Below are positions 44,009 through 51,999 of a DNA stretch of 64,000 bases, piece after piece. Both the position numbers and the translations under genes were made by a program. Source of the DNA: an uncultured Bacteroidales bacterium (GTDB lineage Bacteria > Bacteroidota > Bacteroidia > Bacteroidales > UBA932). The notes beneath the pieces were generated by a model. It did not search any database, had not been told where the DNA came from, and saw only the letters and a list, made by a program, of their open reading frames with translations. Every line of letters begins with the position of its first letter. The stretch's first letter is position 1. Where the stretch lies: positions 110,402-174,401 of the forward strand of contig UQYV01000001.1 of the NCBI GenBank assembly GCA_900545245.1. Direction: 5' to 3'.

Positions 44009-46012
44009 ATGAGAGTCAATAAAATAATGATGGCTTGGGGAATTTTCCTCTTTTGCGGAAATCTCGGGGCACAGGAACTTCGTACAGAGGTTTTTGATTT
44101 GTTGGATTTGACGCGTCCGGGACTTGAAAAAGTCAGGGCTGCGCACGAGGGGGGAGACGATGCGGCTGCGGCTGCGGACCTTCTCGAATACTACCGTAGC
44201 CGGAAAGGAATCTGCACTCCGGAAATCCGGAACGTCAAAAAAGTGAAAATCAACAAAGAACAGCAGAAATGGGCAGACGACGCTCTCCAGCACACATTCT
44301 TTGTTCATAAGGGCTACCAGCCTTCTTTCAACTACGGAGAGGACATCGATTGGAGATACTGGCCGGTGCAGGACAACGAACTCCGCTGGCAACTCCACCG
44401 CCACAAATGGTTCGCTCCTATGGGATATGCCTACAGAGTGAGCGGCGACGAAAAGTATGCGAAGGAGTGGACAGCCCAGTATATGGACTGGATTCGCAAG
44501 AACCCTTATGTAAAAATCAGCAAAAAGGAATATGAAATCACTCAGGACTCACAGCTCAAAGCCGATGCCGAGAACGCACGCTATGCCTGGAGACCCCTCG
44601 AAGTGAGCCATCGTCTTCAGGACCAATGCCTTCAGTTCCAGCTCTTTGTCGATTCGCCGTCATTCACGCCGGAGTTCCTCACGGAATTTCTCGTGAACTA
44701 CCACCGCCACGCCACCCACATTATGGGTAATTGGTCCAAGCAGGGCAACCACCTTCTTTTCGAGGCTCAGAGGATGCTTTACGCCGGTTCTTTCTTCCCC
44801 GAATTCAAGGACGCCGAACTTTGGAGACAGAGCGGAGTGGACATACTCAACAAGGAGGTGAAAATCCAGGTCCTTCCCGACGGCGGACATTTCGAACTTG
44901 ACCCTCACTACCACCTCGCAGTCATAGAGATTTTCCTCAAATCCCTGCGTGTCGCCGACCTCAACGGATTCAGGAGCGATTTCCCTCAGTCCTACCAGGA
45001 CGCAGTGGAGAGCCTTGTGATGTGGTATCTCAACATAATGTTCCCGGACTGCACCAATCCTTGCTTCAGCGACGCGAAACTCTGCGACAAACGTGAAATG
45101 GCCAAACACTTCAAGCAGTGGACAGAGGTCTTCCCGGACAATCAGTTCATCAAATGGTTTGCAAGCGATGGAGCCGAAGGCACTCAGCCGGACTGGCTTT
45201 CCAAGGGATTCAACGACTCCGGATTCTATGTTTTTCGCAGCGGATGGGGCAGCGACGCCGTTCAGATGGATGTGAAGGCCGGTCCTGCAGGGGAGTGGCA
45301 CGCGCAGCCGGATTTCGGAACATTCGAACTCTGGTACAACGGCAAATGTCTTTTCCAGGATTCGGGTTCATACGTCTATGAGGGCAAAGACCCCGAGGTG
45401 ATGGAGTGGAGAAGGTGGTTCCGTGCCTCTGCCCATCACAACACACTCACAATGGACGGAAAGGATGTGGACAAGGTCGCTTCTGAAACTCTTCTTTGGC
45501 AGCCTGAGGGCGATGTGCAGATTCTCGTGACCGAACATCCGAGCTACCCGGGACTCACTCACCGCCGTTCGATATTCTTCGTCAATAATGAATATTTCGT
45601 CATCGTTGATGAGGCTGTGGGACAGAAAAAGGGATGGGTGAATCTCAACTGGCAGATGCCGAAGGGCAAAGTTCCGAACAGCCGTGAGGATATGACATTC
45701 TATTCCGAATTTGAAGGCGACAGCAATTTTATGTTCCGTTGTTTCGGACCGGAAGGTATGAGTATGAAAAAGGATGAGGGATGGCAGTCTCCTGCGTATA
45801 TGAAAAAGGTGAAGCGAATCCACGCATCTTTCAATGCGAAAAAATCTGGAAACGAGCCTCTGCGCTTTATCACCGTCATCCATCCGAAACAGGATGCCGG
45901 ATATGAGAATATTTCCGCCAAATTCACCGACCGGGGCTTCAGCAACAGCGGAATGTCACTTGAGGTGAAGGTCGGAAAGGGGAAGAAAGTGAAATTGAGT
46001 TATAAACTTTAG
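44009..46012 (+). CDS. Heparinase III-like lyase (PL12)
   Basis: 667 aa from the ATG that gives a good signal peptide (MRVNKIMMAWGIFLFCGNLGAQ; other ATGs at 43991 and 44006). The toroid domain has FDLLDLTRPGLEKVRAAHEGGD, the Hepar_II_III_N hallmark DIDWRYWPVQDNELRWQLHRHKWF, NWSKQGNHLLFEAQRMLYAG and PDGGHFELDPHYHLAVIEIFL (candidate catalytic Asn, His and Tyr). The C-terminal beta-sandwich has GEWHAQPDFGTFELWYNGKCLFQDSGSYVYEG and RSIFFVNNEYFVIVDEAVG. It resembles Bacteroides heparinase III (BT4657 by memory), acting on low-sulfated HS. No lipobox, so probably periplasmic. Five bp before the sulfatase gene. Confidence 0.92.
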   Translation: MRVNKIMMAWGIFLFCGNLGAQELRTEVFDLLDLTRPGLEKVRAAHEGGDDAAAAADLLEYYRSRKGICTPEIRNVKKVKINKEQQKWADDALQHTFFVHKGYQPSFNYGEDIDWRYWPVQDNELRWQLHRHKWFAPMGYAYRVSGDEKYAKEWTAQYMDWIRKNPYVKISKKEYEITQDSQLKADAENARYAWRPLEVSHRLQDQCLQFQLFVDSPSFTPEFLTEFLVNYHRHATHIMGNWSKQGNHLLFEAQRMLYAGSFFPEFKDAELWRQSGVDILNKEVKIQVLPDGGHFELDPHYHLAVIEIFLKSLRVADLNGFRSDFPQSYQDAVESLVMWYLNIMFPDCTNPCFSDAKLCDKREMAKHFKQWTEVFPDNQFIKWFASDGAEGTQPDWLSKGFNDSGFYVFRSGWGSDAVQMDVKAGPAGEWHAQPDFGTFELWYNGKCLFQDSGSYVYEGKDPEVMEWRRWFRASAHHNTLTMDGKDVDKVASETLLWQPEGDVQILVTEHPSYPGLTHRRSIFFVNNEYFVIVDEAVGQKKGWVNLNWQMPKGKVPNSREDMTFYSEFEGDSNFMFRCFGPEGMSMKKDEGWQSPAYMKKVKRIHASFNAKKSGNEPLRFITVIHPKQDAGYENISAKFTDRGFSNSGMSLEVKVGKGKKVKLSYKL

Positions 46013-46017
46013 AAAAT

Positions 46018-47667
46018 ATGGATTCATCCCGTCTTTTGGCACTTCCTCTTGCGGCTGCGGCTCTTGCCTCCTGCGCTCAGAAGGAACAGGAAAAAAACCG
46101 GCCGAACATCCTCTTTATAATGACTGACGACCACACGACTCAGGCTATGTCCTGCTACGGCGGGCGTCTGATTGAGACTCCGAATATGGACCGTCTCGCT
46201 CGTGAGGGAATGCGTTTTGAAAACTGTTACGCGACTAATGCCCTTTCGGGCCCATCCCGTGCCTGCATTCTCACCGGCAAGTTTAGCCACGAGAACGGAT
46301 TCACAGACAATGCAAGCCGTTTCAATGGAGACCAGCAGACTTTCCCAAAACTTCTCCAGAGCGCAGGTTACGAAACAGCTATGATTGGAAAGTGGCACCT
46401 GATTTCAGAGCCTCAGGGCTTTGACTTCTGGAGCGTTCTCTCCGGACAGGAAGAGCAGGGAGACTACTACAATCCGGGTTTCTGGGAGATGGGCAAGGAA
46501 ATTACCGAGCAAGGCTATGTCAGCGACGTCATCACCGGAAAGGTTCTCTCCTATCTCGAAAACCGCCGCGCTGCCGCACTCCAATCGCAGGCCGCCTCGG
46601 GAGGCAAATCCGCCCCTCTCAAGCCATTCTGTCTGATGTTCCACCACAAGGCTCCGCACCGGAACTGGATGCCGGCCCCGGAGCATCTGGGCGAATTCAA
46701 CGACCGGATATTCCCGGAACCGGAAAATCTTTTCGACGACTATTCAGGTCGTTGCCCCGCTGCTGCAGAGCAGGATATGAGTCTTGAAAAGACTTTCACA
46801 GAGGATTGGGACCTCAAACTGATGACAAGGGAGGAAATGCTCGCCAACCCGGACAACCGTCTCTCTAAGGTCTATTTCCGTATGCCGGAGGAGGCTCAGC
46901 ACAAATGGGATTCGGTCTATGCGGGACGTATTGCGGAGTACCGTAGCGGCCGTCTTAAGGGGCGGGAACTCGTAAGCTGGAAATACCAGCAGTATATGAG
47001 GGATTATCTCGCGACTGTCCTTTCGGTGGACGAGAGCATCGGTCGTGTGTTGGACTATCTCGAAATGACGGGTGAACTTGACAATACTATCGTGGTTTAC
47101 ACCTCCGACCAGGGATTTTTCCTTGGCGAGCACGGATGGTTTGACAAGCGCTTTATGTATGAGGAGTGTCAGAGGATGCCGCTTCTGGTCCGTTATCCAA
47201 AGGCAATAAAGGCCGGGACAGTTTCGGACGCACTCTGTATGAATGTCGATTTCGCACCGACTTTCCTCGACTATGCCGGAGTGGAGATACCATCTGATAT
47301 TCAGGGAGTTTCACTTCGTCCGGTCATAGAGAACGACGGTGCAACCCCGACGGACTGGCGCAAGGCGGTATATTACCACTATTATGAATACCCCGCCGAA
47401 CACTCGGTGAAACGTCACTACGGCATACGCACTAAAGACTTCAAACTCATACACTTCTACAACGACATCGACTGCTGGGAACTCTACGACGAGACGAAAG
47501 ACCCTATGGAGATGCACAATGTGTATGATGCTCCGGAATATTCGGAGACACGGGAATATATGCTTTCGCTCATCGATTCTGTGCAGCAATCGTATGGCGA
47601 CGTTGATCCGTGCGAGAGGGAGCGTGTATTGTTTAAAGGTGACCGCCGATATATACAAAGAAGATAA
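46018..47667 (+). CDS. S1-family sulfatase, serine type (probable heparan GlcNAc-6-O type)
   Basis: 549 aa. Lipoprotein signal with Cys19 (AAALASCAQKEQ). Metal-binding N-terminus NILFIMTDDHTTQAMSCYGG. The catalytic motif is S-G-P-S-R with Ser77 in NALSGPSRACILTGKFSHENGF; this serine needs oxidation to formylglycine by an anaerobic maturase (not in the window). Further sulfatase landmarks: GKWHL, MFHHKAPHRNWMPAPEHL, VYTSDQGFFLGEHGWFDKRFMYEE and YEYPAEHSVKRHYGIRTKDFKLIHFY. Position next to a PL12 and GH88 equals that of the 6-O-sulfatase BT4656 in the B. thetaiotaomicron heparin locus, so 6-O-sulfated GlcNAc is the best guess. Residue-level specificity is not proven. Confidence 0.9.
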   Translation: MDSSRLLALPLAAAALASCAQKEQEKNRPNILFIMTDDHTTQAMSCYGGRLIETPNMDRLAREGMRFENCYATNALSGPSRACILTGKFSHENGFTDNASRFNGDQQTFPKLLQSAGYETAMIGKWHLISEPQGFDFWSVLSGQEEQGDYYNPGFWEMGKEITEQGYVSDVITGKVLSYLENRRAAALQSQAASGGKSAPLKPFCLMFHHKAPHRNWMPAPEHLGEFNDRIFPEPENLFDDYSGRCPAAAEQDMSLEKTFTEDWDLKLMTREEMLANPDNRLSKVYFRMPEEAQHKWDSVYAGRIAEYRSGRLKGRELVSWKYQQYMRDYLATVLSVDESIGRVLDYLEMTGELDNTIVVYTSDQGFFLGEHGWFDKRFMYEECQRMPLLVRYPKAIKAGTVSDALCMNVDFAPTFLDYAGVEIPSDIQGVSLRPVIENDGATPTDWRKAVYYHYYEYPAEHSVKRHYGIRTKDFKLIHFYNDIDCWELYDETKDPMEMHNVYDAPEYSETREYMLSLIDSVQQSYGDVDPCERERVLFKGDRRYIQRR

Positions 47668-47686
47668 TATTATAACTGATAATAAG

Positions 47687-49312
47687 ATGGATAGACGTAA
47701 ATTTTTGGAAGTTTCCGGTTGGTCGCTGGTCGGACTGGCGGCTACGGGCAGCCTTCTGGAGTCTTGCAGCTCGGTGAGGGATGTGAAGAAAATTGTACCT
47801 TCGGCTTCAGATCTCAAACTCTATTGGGGTGACCTCCATAATCATTGTAACATAACCTATGGGCACGGAGATATGCGCGATGCCTTCGAGGCGGCCAAGG
47901 AGCAGCTCGATTTTGTCAGCGTCACTCCGCACGCAATGTGGCCGGACATCAACCTGCTCAACCGCGAACCGCGTCTGAAATGGGTAATCGGCTATCATAC
48001 AGATGCTTTCAAGCGTCTTCGTCAGGGCGGCTATGAAAAATACAGCGCGATGACGAAAGAATACGACAATCCCGGCAAATTCCTCACATTCATTGGATAT
48101 GAGGCTCACAGCATGGTTTACGGCGACCACGTGGCTCTCCACAAGAGTCTCGATGCTCCGCTTGTGGGCTGCTCTTCCATCGAAAACTGGAAAGACAAGT
48201 TCAAGGGGCAGGATGTCTTTGTGACTCCGCACCATATGGGCTATCAGGAAGGATTCCGCGGATATAATTGGAAGTATTTCACTGAAGGCGACCAGACTCC
48301 TTTTGTGGAGATGTACTCGCGCCACGGACTCGCAGAGGGGGATATGGGAGACTATCCATACCTTCACGATATGGGCCCGCGCAATTGGGAGGGTTCCATT
48401 CTCTATGGTCTCAAACAGGGACATAAATTCGGAATTATGGGTTCTACAGACCAGCATTCCGGCTATCCGGGCAGCTACGGCGACGGTCGTGTAGGTGTTC
48501 TCTCCCCGAATCTCAGTCGCGACGGCATTTGGGATGCCCTGCGTCGTCGTCATACTTGTTGTGCAACAGGAGATAAGATTGTTGTTGATTTTCGTTTGAA
48601 CGATGGCTTTATGGGAGACGTCGTGAGCGGTGAACGACGCAGAATCTATGTCAATGTTGAGGCGCAGAGCTGCATTGACTATGTTGACATCATCAAAAAC
48701 GGGCGGCTGATTGCCCGAATGAACGGTCCTATGCTTCCGACTTTTGAGCCTTCGGGACTCATTCGCTGCAAAATAAAGATGGAGTACGGATGGAACAGAG
48801 AAGAGAAGTATGTGAATTGGAACGGAAAAGTGAGCATCGACAAAGGACGCATCCTTTCAGTGACCCCTTGTTTCCGTGGTGCGGCTTTCACCTCCCCTCA
48901 AGAGGGCGAGACCGAGTTCCACACTCACGTGAACCGCATCCGCGCGGTGACAGACTCATCTGCGGAGCTGGAGCTCTACACGTCCAAGAACCCGAACACC
49001 ACAACAGCTTCCACCCAGGCGGTGATTTTGGATGTGGAGATGCCTCTTGACGGTGTCATCACTTCGGACTTCAACGGACGGGAGTTCAGCCACACTCTTG
49101 CAGAACTGCTTGAAGGCGGTCGCAGCCACTTTATGCGCGGCTGGCTCAGCGAGGCGGTGCTCTTCAACCGGGCTATGCCTGAGTCTTGCTGGAGCATTGA
49201 GCATTATATGGAGGATGATGTGCGGGAGACGGATTGTGACTGGTATTATGTGCGGGTGCGGCAGAAGGATGGGCAATGGGTGTGGACTTCTCCAATATGG
49301 GTACGGGGGTGA
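47687..49312 (+). CDS. Exported PHP-like/DUF3604 protein
   Basis: 541 aa. The N-terminus MDRRKFLEVSGWSLVGLAATGSLLESCSS combines a twin-arginine (RRKFL) pattern with a possible lipobox at Cys27, so export through Tat is likely. The mature start YWGDLHNHCNITYGHGDMRDAFEAAKEQLDFVSVTPHA has the DLHxH metal motif (His51, His53) of PHP hydrolases. GMGSTDQHSGYPGSYGDGRVGVLS supplies a later His site, and the length and order match DUF3604. The C-terminal half (about 310-541) is beta-rich. No activity is established for this family as far as I know; it often sits with sulfatases. It lies between two sulfatase genes, 19 bp after the first. The full copy of the 3' structured repeat begins at its stop codon. 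Confidence 0.75.
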   Translation: MDRRKFLEVSGWSLVGLAATGSLLESCSSVRDVKKIVPSASDLKLYWGDLHNHCNITYGHGDMRDAFEAAKEQLDFVSVTPHAMWPDINLLNREPRLKWVIGYHTDAFKRLRQGGYEKYSAMTKEYDNPGKFLTFIGYEAHSMVYGDHVALHKSLDAPLVGCSSIENWKDKFKGQDVFVTPHHMGYQEGFRGYNWKYFTEGDQTPFVEMYSRHGLAEGDMGDYPYLHDMGPRNWEGSILYGLKQGHKFGIMGSTDQHSGYPGSYGDGRVGVLSPNLSRDGIWDALRRRHTCCATGDKIVVDFRLNDGFMGDVVSGERRRIYVNVEAQSCIDYVDIIKNGRLIARMNGPMLPTFEPSGLIRCKIKMEYGWNREEKYVNWNGKVSIDKGRILSVTPCFRGAAFTSPQEGETEFHTHVNRIRAVTDSSAELELYTSKNPNTTTASTQAVILDVEMPLDGVITSDFNGREFSHTLAELLEGGRSHFMRGWLSEAVLFNRAMPESCWSIEHYMEDDVRETDCDWYYVRVRQKDGQWVWTSPIWVRG

Positions 49313-49435
49313 CGGGGCGCATAAAAGGCGGTCTGCCGCGTTGCAGGTTTTGTCAAAATCCTCACAACCGATAGGTTGCTGCGGTATTTGACTTCAACCT
49401 GCGCCTTGCATCCCATCCTTTTATGCATCCCCGTC
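49311..49435 (+). repeat. Stop-codon-anchored structured element, full copy after DUF3604 gene
   Basis: Outer stem GACGGGGCGCATAAAAGG (49311-49328) with CCTTTTATGC-AT-CCCCGTC (49417-49435), the same C/AT bulge as the susD copy. Core GGCGGTCTGCCGCGTT; inner stems GCAGGTT/AACCTGC and GTCAAA/TTTGAC; apical CAACC-GATA-GGTTG; 3' core GCGCCTTGCATCCCATCC. The outer 5' arm overlaps the stop codon (TGA at 49310-49312). Confidence 0.75.
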
Positions 49436-49461
49436 TCCAAGCTGCCAGGTGGCATAATTTT

Positions 49462-49512
49462 GAGGCGGTCTGCCGTGTTGGGCGGTTTGATAAAATCCTT
49501 TTATGCATCCCC
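49462..49512 (+). repeat. Internally deleted second copy of the structured element
   Basis: GAGGCGGTCTGCCGTGTTGG, GCGGTTTGATAAAATCC, then directly TTTTATGCATCCCC, i.e. the apical part is missing and the 3' arm equals that of the preceding copy. TTTGGCTTTGCTTTTT follows, a T-rich end resembling the sequence after the YidE-like gene (22512-22525). The 49313-49566 gap contains only these repeats and short spacers. Confidence 0.6.
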
Positions 49513-49566
49513 TTTGGCTTTGCTTTTTATTGAAGTTGCTTGATTTAGAAATAGTTGCTTTGGAAA

Positions 49567-51057
49567 ATGGATAAGAAATTATTGATGATGTCGCTGGGAG
49601 CGACTTTGGTGCCGGCGGCGGCTTTTGCCTTGCCGGTGGAGGGTGATGCTGAAGGAGAAGTAATGGCGGAGGCGCGTGGGACGCAGAAAAGACCTAATGT
49701 GATTTGGATAATGACCGACCAGCATTGGGCGGGGGCGATGAGTTGTGCCGGAAATGCTGATGTTCGGACTCCAAATCTGGACCGCCTTGCCAAAAGGGGA
49801 GTGCGTTTCGAGAATGCTTATTGTGCGATGCCGCTGAGCGGTCCGTCGCGGGCGGCGATGTTTACCGGTTATATGCCATCGCAGACCGGAATGGATGTGA
49901 ATGAAAAGCCTCTCGTGGATTCTCTTCGTCACAACACTCTCGGTCAGCTGGTCGCCGATGCGGGCTATGACTGTGTCTATGCGGGAAAATGGCACGTCAA
50001 TACCATCAGTATGCCTGACGGAGAATTCGGTTTCCGCAACATACGGGACAACGGAGACGATGGTCTTGCAGAGGCCTGTGTCGACTATCTCGAATCACGC
50101 TATGGTTTAACCTCCACCAAGAGCGTCGGGGCAGCCAAGCGCAGGGAATCTTCAGGAGCAAAGTCGGGCGCGGGTCTGAACTCCCCAAGCGGCAACCCCT
50201 TCTTTATGGTCGCCTCATTCATCAACCCACACAACATCTGTGAATACGCCCGCGGACAGAAAACCCCTCACGCTCCGACTCCGGTCGCAGAAATCCCTGA
50301 TTGTCCGAACCTTCCAGCAAATTTTGAGAAAGCACCCTACGATGCGGCGGTCCTGAGTTTCGAACAAAGGCAGAACTATTCTCTCTACCCAAGCGTGGAC
50401 TATTCCCCTGACGACTGGCGCCGTTACCGCAACGCCTATTTCCGCCTGATTGAGCACGTGGACGCGCAAATTGGTATAATCGTGGATGAAATAGACCGTC
50501 TCAATCTCTGGGACGACAGCATCATCATCTTCACCTCCGACCACGGCGATGGCGCCGGAGCACACCGTTGGAACCAGAAGACAGCCCTCTACGAAGAGGT
50601 TGCGAATGTCCCTCTGATTGTCTGTCTCCCGGGAGGCAAAAATGCCGGAAAGACCACCGCGGCGCTGGTTAACAACGGAATAGATATGATGCCGACCCTC
50701 TGTGAGTGGACCGGTGCTTCTCTTCCGGCAAACCGCCCGGGCAGGAGTTTCGCATCAGCAGCTGCTCTAAAGGACAAAGGACCCGACTACATCGTCACTG
50801 AAACCAATTTCAAACAGACTTCAGGCACGGCCGGGTGGATGGTTCGTAGCTCCCGCTACAAATACGTCCTCTACGACAAAGGACTCCACCGCGAGCAGCT
50901 CTACGATATGAGCTCCGACCGTCTCGAAATGGTCAACCTCGCCGAGGAAAGCGCCTACGCCCCAATCCTCGCCCAAATGCGAACAGTTCTGCGCAACTGG
51001 ATGGAAACCACCCCAGGTCCCGACCGCAAACGCCATCTCAAGGCCCTCCCCGAGTAG
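49567..51057 (+). CDS. S1-family sulfatase, serine type (second)
   Basis: 496 aa. Signal peptide MDKKLLMMSLGATLVPAAAFA without lipobox, so likely periplasmic. Sulfatase landmarks: RPNVIWIMTDQHWAGAMSCAGNADVRTPNLDRLAKRGVRFENAYCAMP, catalytic S-G-P-S-R with Ser91 in PLSGPSRAAMFTGYMPSQTGM, GKWHVNTI, FFMVASFINPHNICEYA, and IIIFTSDHGDGAGAHRWNQKTALYEEVANVPLIV. The residues CEYARGQ and WNQKT differ clearly from the first sulfatase, so a different sulfate position (2-O, N- or 3-O) is expected; which one cannot be read from sequence. The last 17 codons and following 19 bp are duplicated perfectly 3.2 kb downstream. Confidence 0.9.
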   Translation: MDKKLLMMSLGATLVPAAAFALPVEGDAEGEVMAEARGTQKRPNVIWIMTDQHWAGAMSCAGNADVRTPNLDRLAKRGVRFENAYCAMPLSGPSRAAMFTGYMPSQTGMDVNEKPLVDSLRHNTLGQLVADAGYDCVYAGKWHVNTISMPDGEFGFRNIRDNGDDGLAEACVDYLESRYGLTSTKSVGAAKRRESSGAKSGAGLNSPSGNPFFMVASFINPHNICEYARGQKTPHAPTPVAEIPDCPNLPANFEKAPYDAAVLSFEQRQNYSLYPSVDYSPDDWRRYRNAYFRLIEHVDAQIGIIVDEIDRLNLWDDSIIIFTSDHGDGAGAHRWNQKTALYEEVANVPLIVCLPGGKNAGKTTAALVNNGIDMMPTLCEWTGASLPANRPGRSFASAAALKDKGPDYIVTETNFKQTSGTAGWMVRSSRYKYVLYDKGLHREQLYDMSSDRLEMVNLAEESAYAPILAQMRTVLRNWMETTPGPDRKRHLKALPE

Positions 51058-51076
51058 TTTTATAGGCTTCTCAGCC
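51009..51076. repeat. 68-bp direct repeat, left copy
   Basis: Covers the last codons and stop of the sulfatase and 19 bp beyond. It is identical over 68 of 68 bases to 54252-54319. The sequence after the stop (TTTTATAGGC...GCCTAAAA, 51058-51081) forms a small hairpin only in this copy. Confidence 0.95.
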
Positions 51077-51843
51077 TAAAATGAATCCAGCGAGCGAAAA
51101 CAAAGTGTCTTTGCTGCGAGCGAAAACGGCATCCCGTCGCCAATGAACACGGCGTTGATATTCTCCATATTTGACAAGCAGATGAGCTGGTTGATTGTTG
51201 CATAGTCACGAATGTTTCCTTTCGCATCCGGGTTGGCATCGCGCCATTCCTTCGCTGTCATTCCAAATAAGGCTACATTGAGGACGTCAGCCTCGTTGGC
51301 ATATATGAATGTGATGCGGGAAGCAGGGAGCTCTGCCGGTATCAGGTTGTTCATTATGGCATCGGTGTGAATTTTGTAATTCAACTTTGCCAGCTCGCGC
51401 TTTACAGACCATCCAAGCTGCTTCTGCTCTTCTTCCTTGAGACGTTGGAACTCCTTTGCTATGTAAAGCTCGAATTCTACGGATATCCAGCTGGCGAAAC
51501 GGAAGGCAATGTCTTTGTGGGCATAGGTGCCGCCATAACGTCCGGACTTGCTGATTATACCTATGGCACCAGTCGTTTCAATCCAGCGCTGGGGTGACAG
51601 AGTGAACGCATTGAGGCCTGCTTGTTTTCTAAACCCCTCGAATTCGGTGGGTTTAAAATTCGGATTATAGAGAGACTCCCATAAACCGAGATACTCAATC
51701 GTGTTTCGATTCCTCATCCAGCTAGCTATGACGGCAGTCGGGTCATCGGATTTATACCGCGCGATGTCCGTAAGGGAAATGTAATCGTTCTGATTGTTGG
51801 CGACTACTGTAATCTCGGTTTCGTTGACTTTTATCTTTGCCAT
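51076..51843 (-). CDS. KilA-N domain protein
   Basis: 255 aa from the second ATG (MAKIKVNETEITVV); the 11 residues before it look non-coding. Residues about 5-110 form a KilA-N DNA-binding domain: NQNDYISLTDIARYKSDDPTAVIASWMRNRNTIEYLGLWESLYNPNFKPTEFEGFRKQAG...WIETTGAIGIISKSGRYGGTYAHKDIAFRFASWISVEFELYIAKEFQ. The C-terminal half (about 135-255) is the conserved domain found after KilA-N in Bacteroidota (NYKIHTDAIMNNLIP, YANEADVLNVALFGMTAKEWR). KilA-N proteins come from large DNA viruses and phages. Free-standing chromosomal copies are common cargo of genomic islands, and their role is not established. It lies at the left edge of the repeat-bounded island. Confidence 0.88.
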   Translation of the reverse strand: MAKIKVNETEITVVANNQNDYISLTDIARYKSDDPTAVIASWMRNRNTIEYLGLWESLYNPNFKPTEFEGFRKQAGLNAFTLSPQRWIETTGAIGIISKSGRYGGTYAHKDIAFRFASWISVEFELYIAKEFQRLKEEEQKQLGWSVKRELAKLNYKIHTDAIMNNLIPAELPASRITFIYANEADVLNVALFGMTAKEWRDANPDAKGNIRDYATINQLICLSNMENINAVFIGDGMPFSLAAKTLCFRSLDSF

Positions 51844-51999
51844 ACGTCTTTCATTTATTGTGGTAAAGATAATCATTTTTAGTGTAATTCAGTACATTGT
51901 AGATATGCGTATTTCGTTTTTCCGCATAAAATAACCCCTGATTTAAAAACTCGTTACGAAACGATTTTGAGATTCGGTTGAATTAGGATAAACTCTTCT

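Noticed and set aside
43022..44404. 460-aa ORF antisense to GH88 and PL12
   Set aside because: Spans two clear enzyme genes on the other strand, with no signal, domain or promoter of its own.
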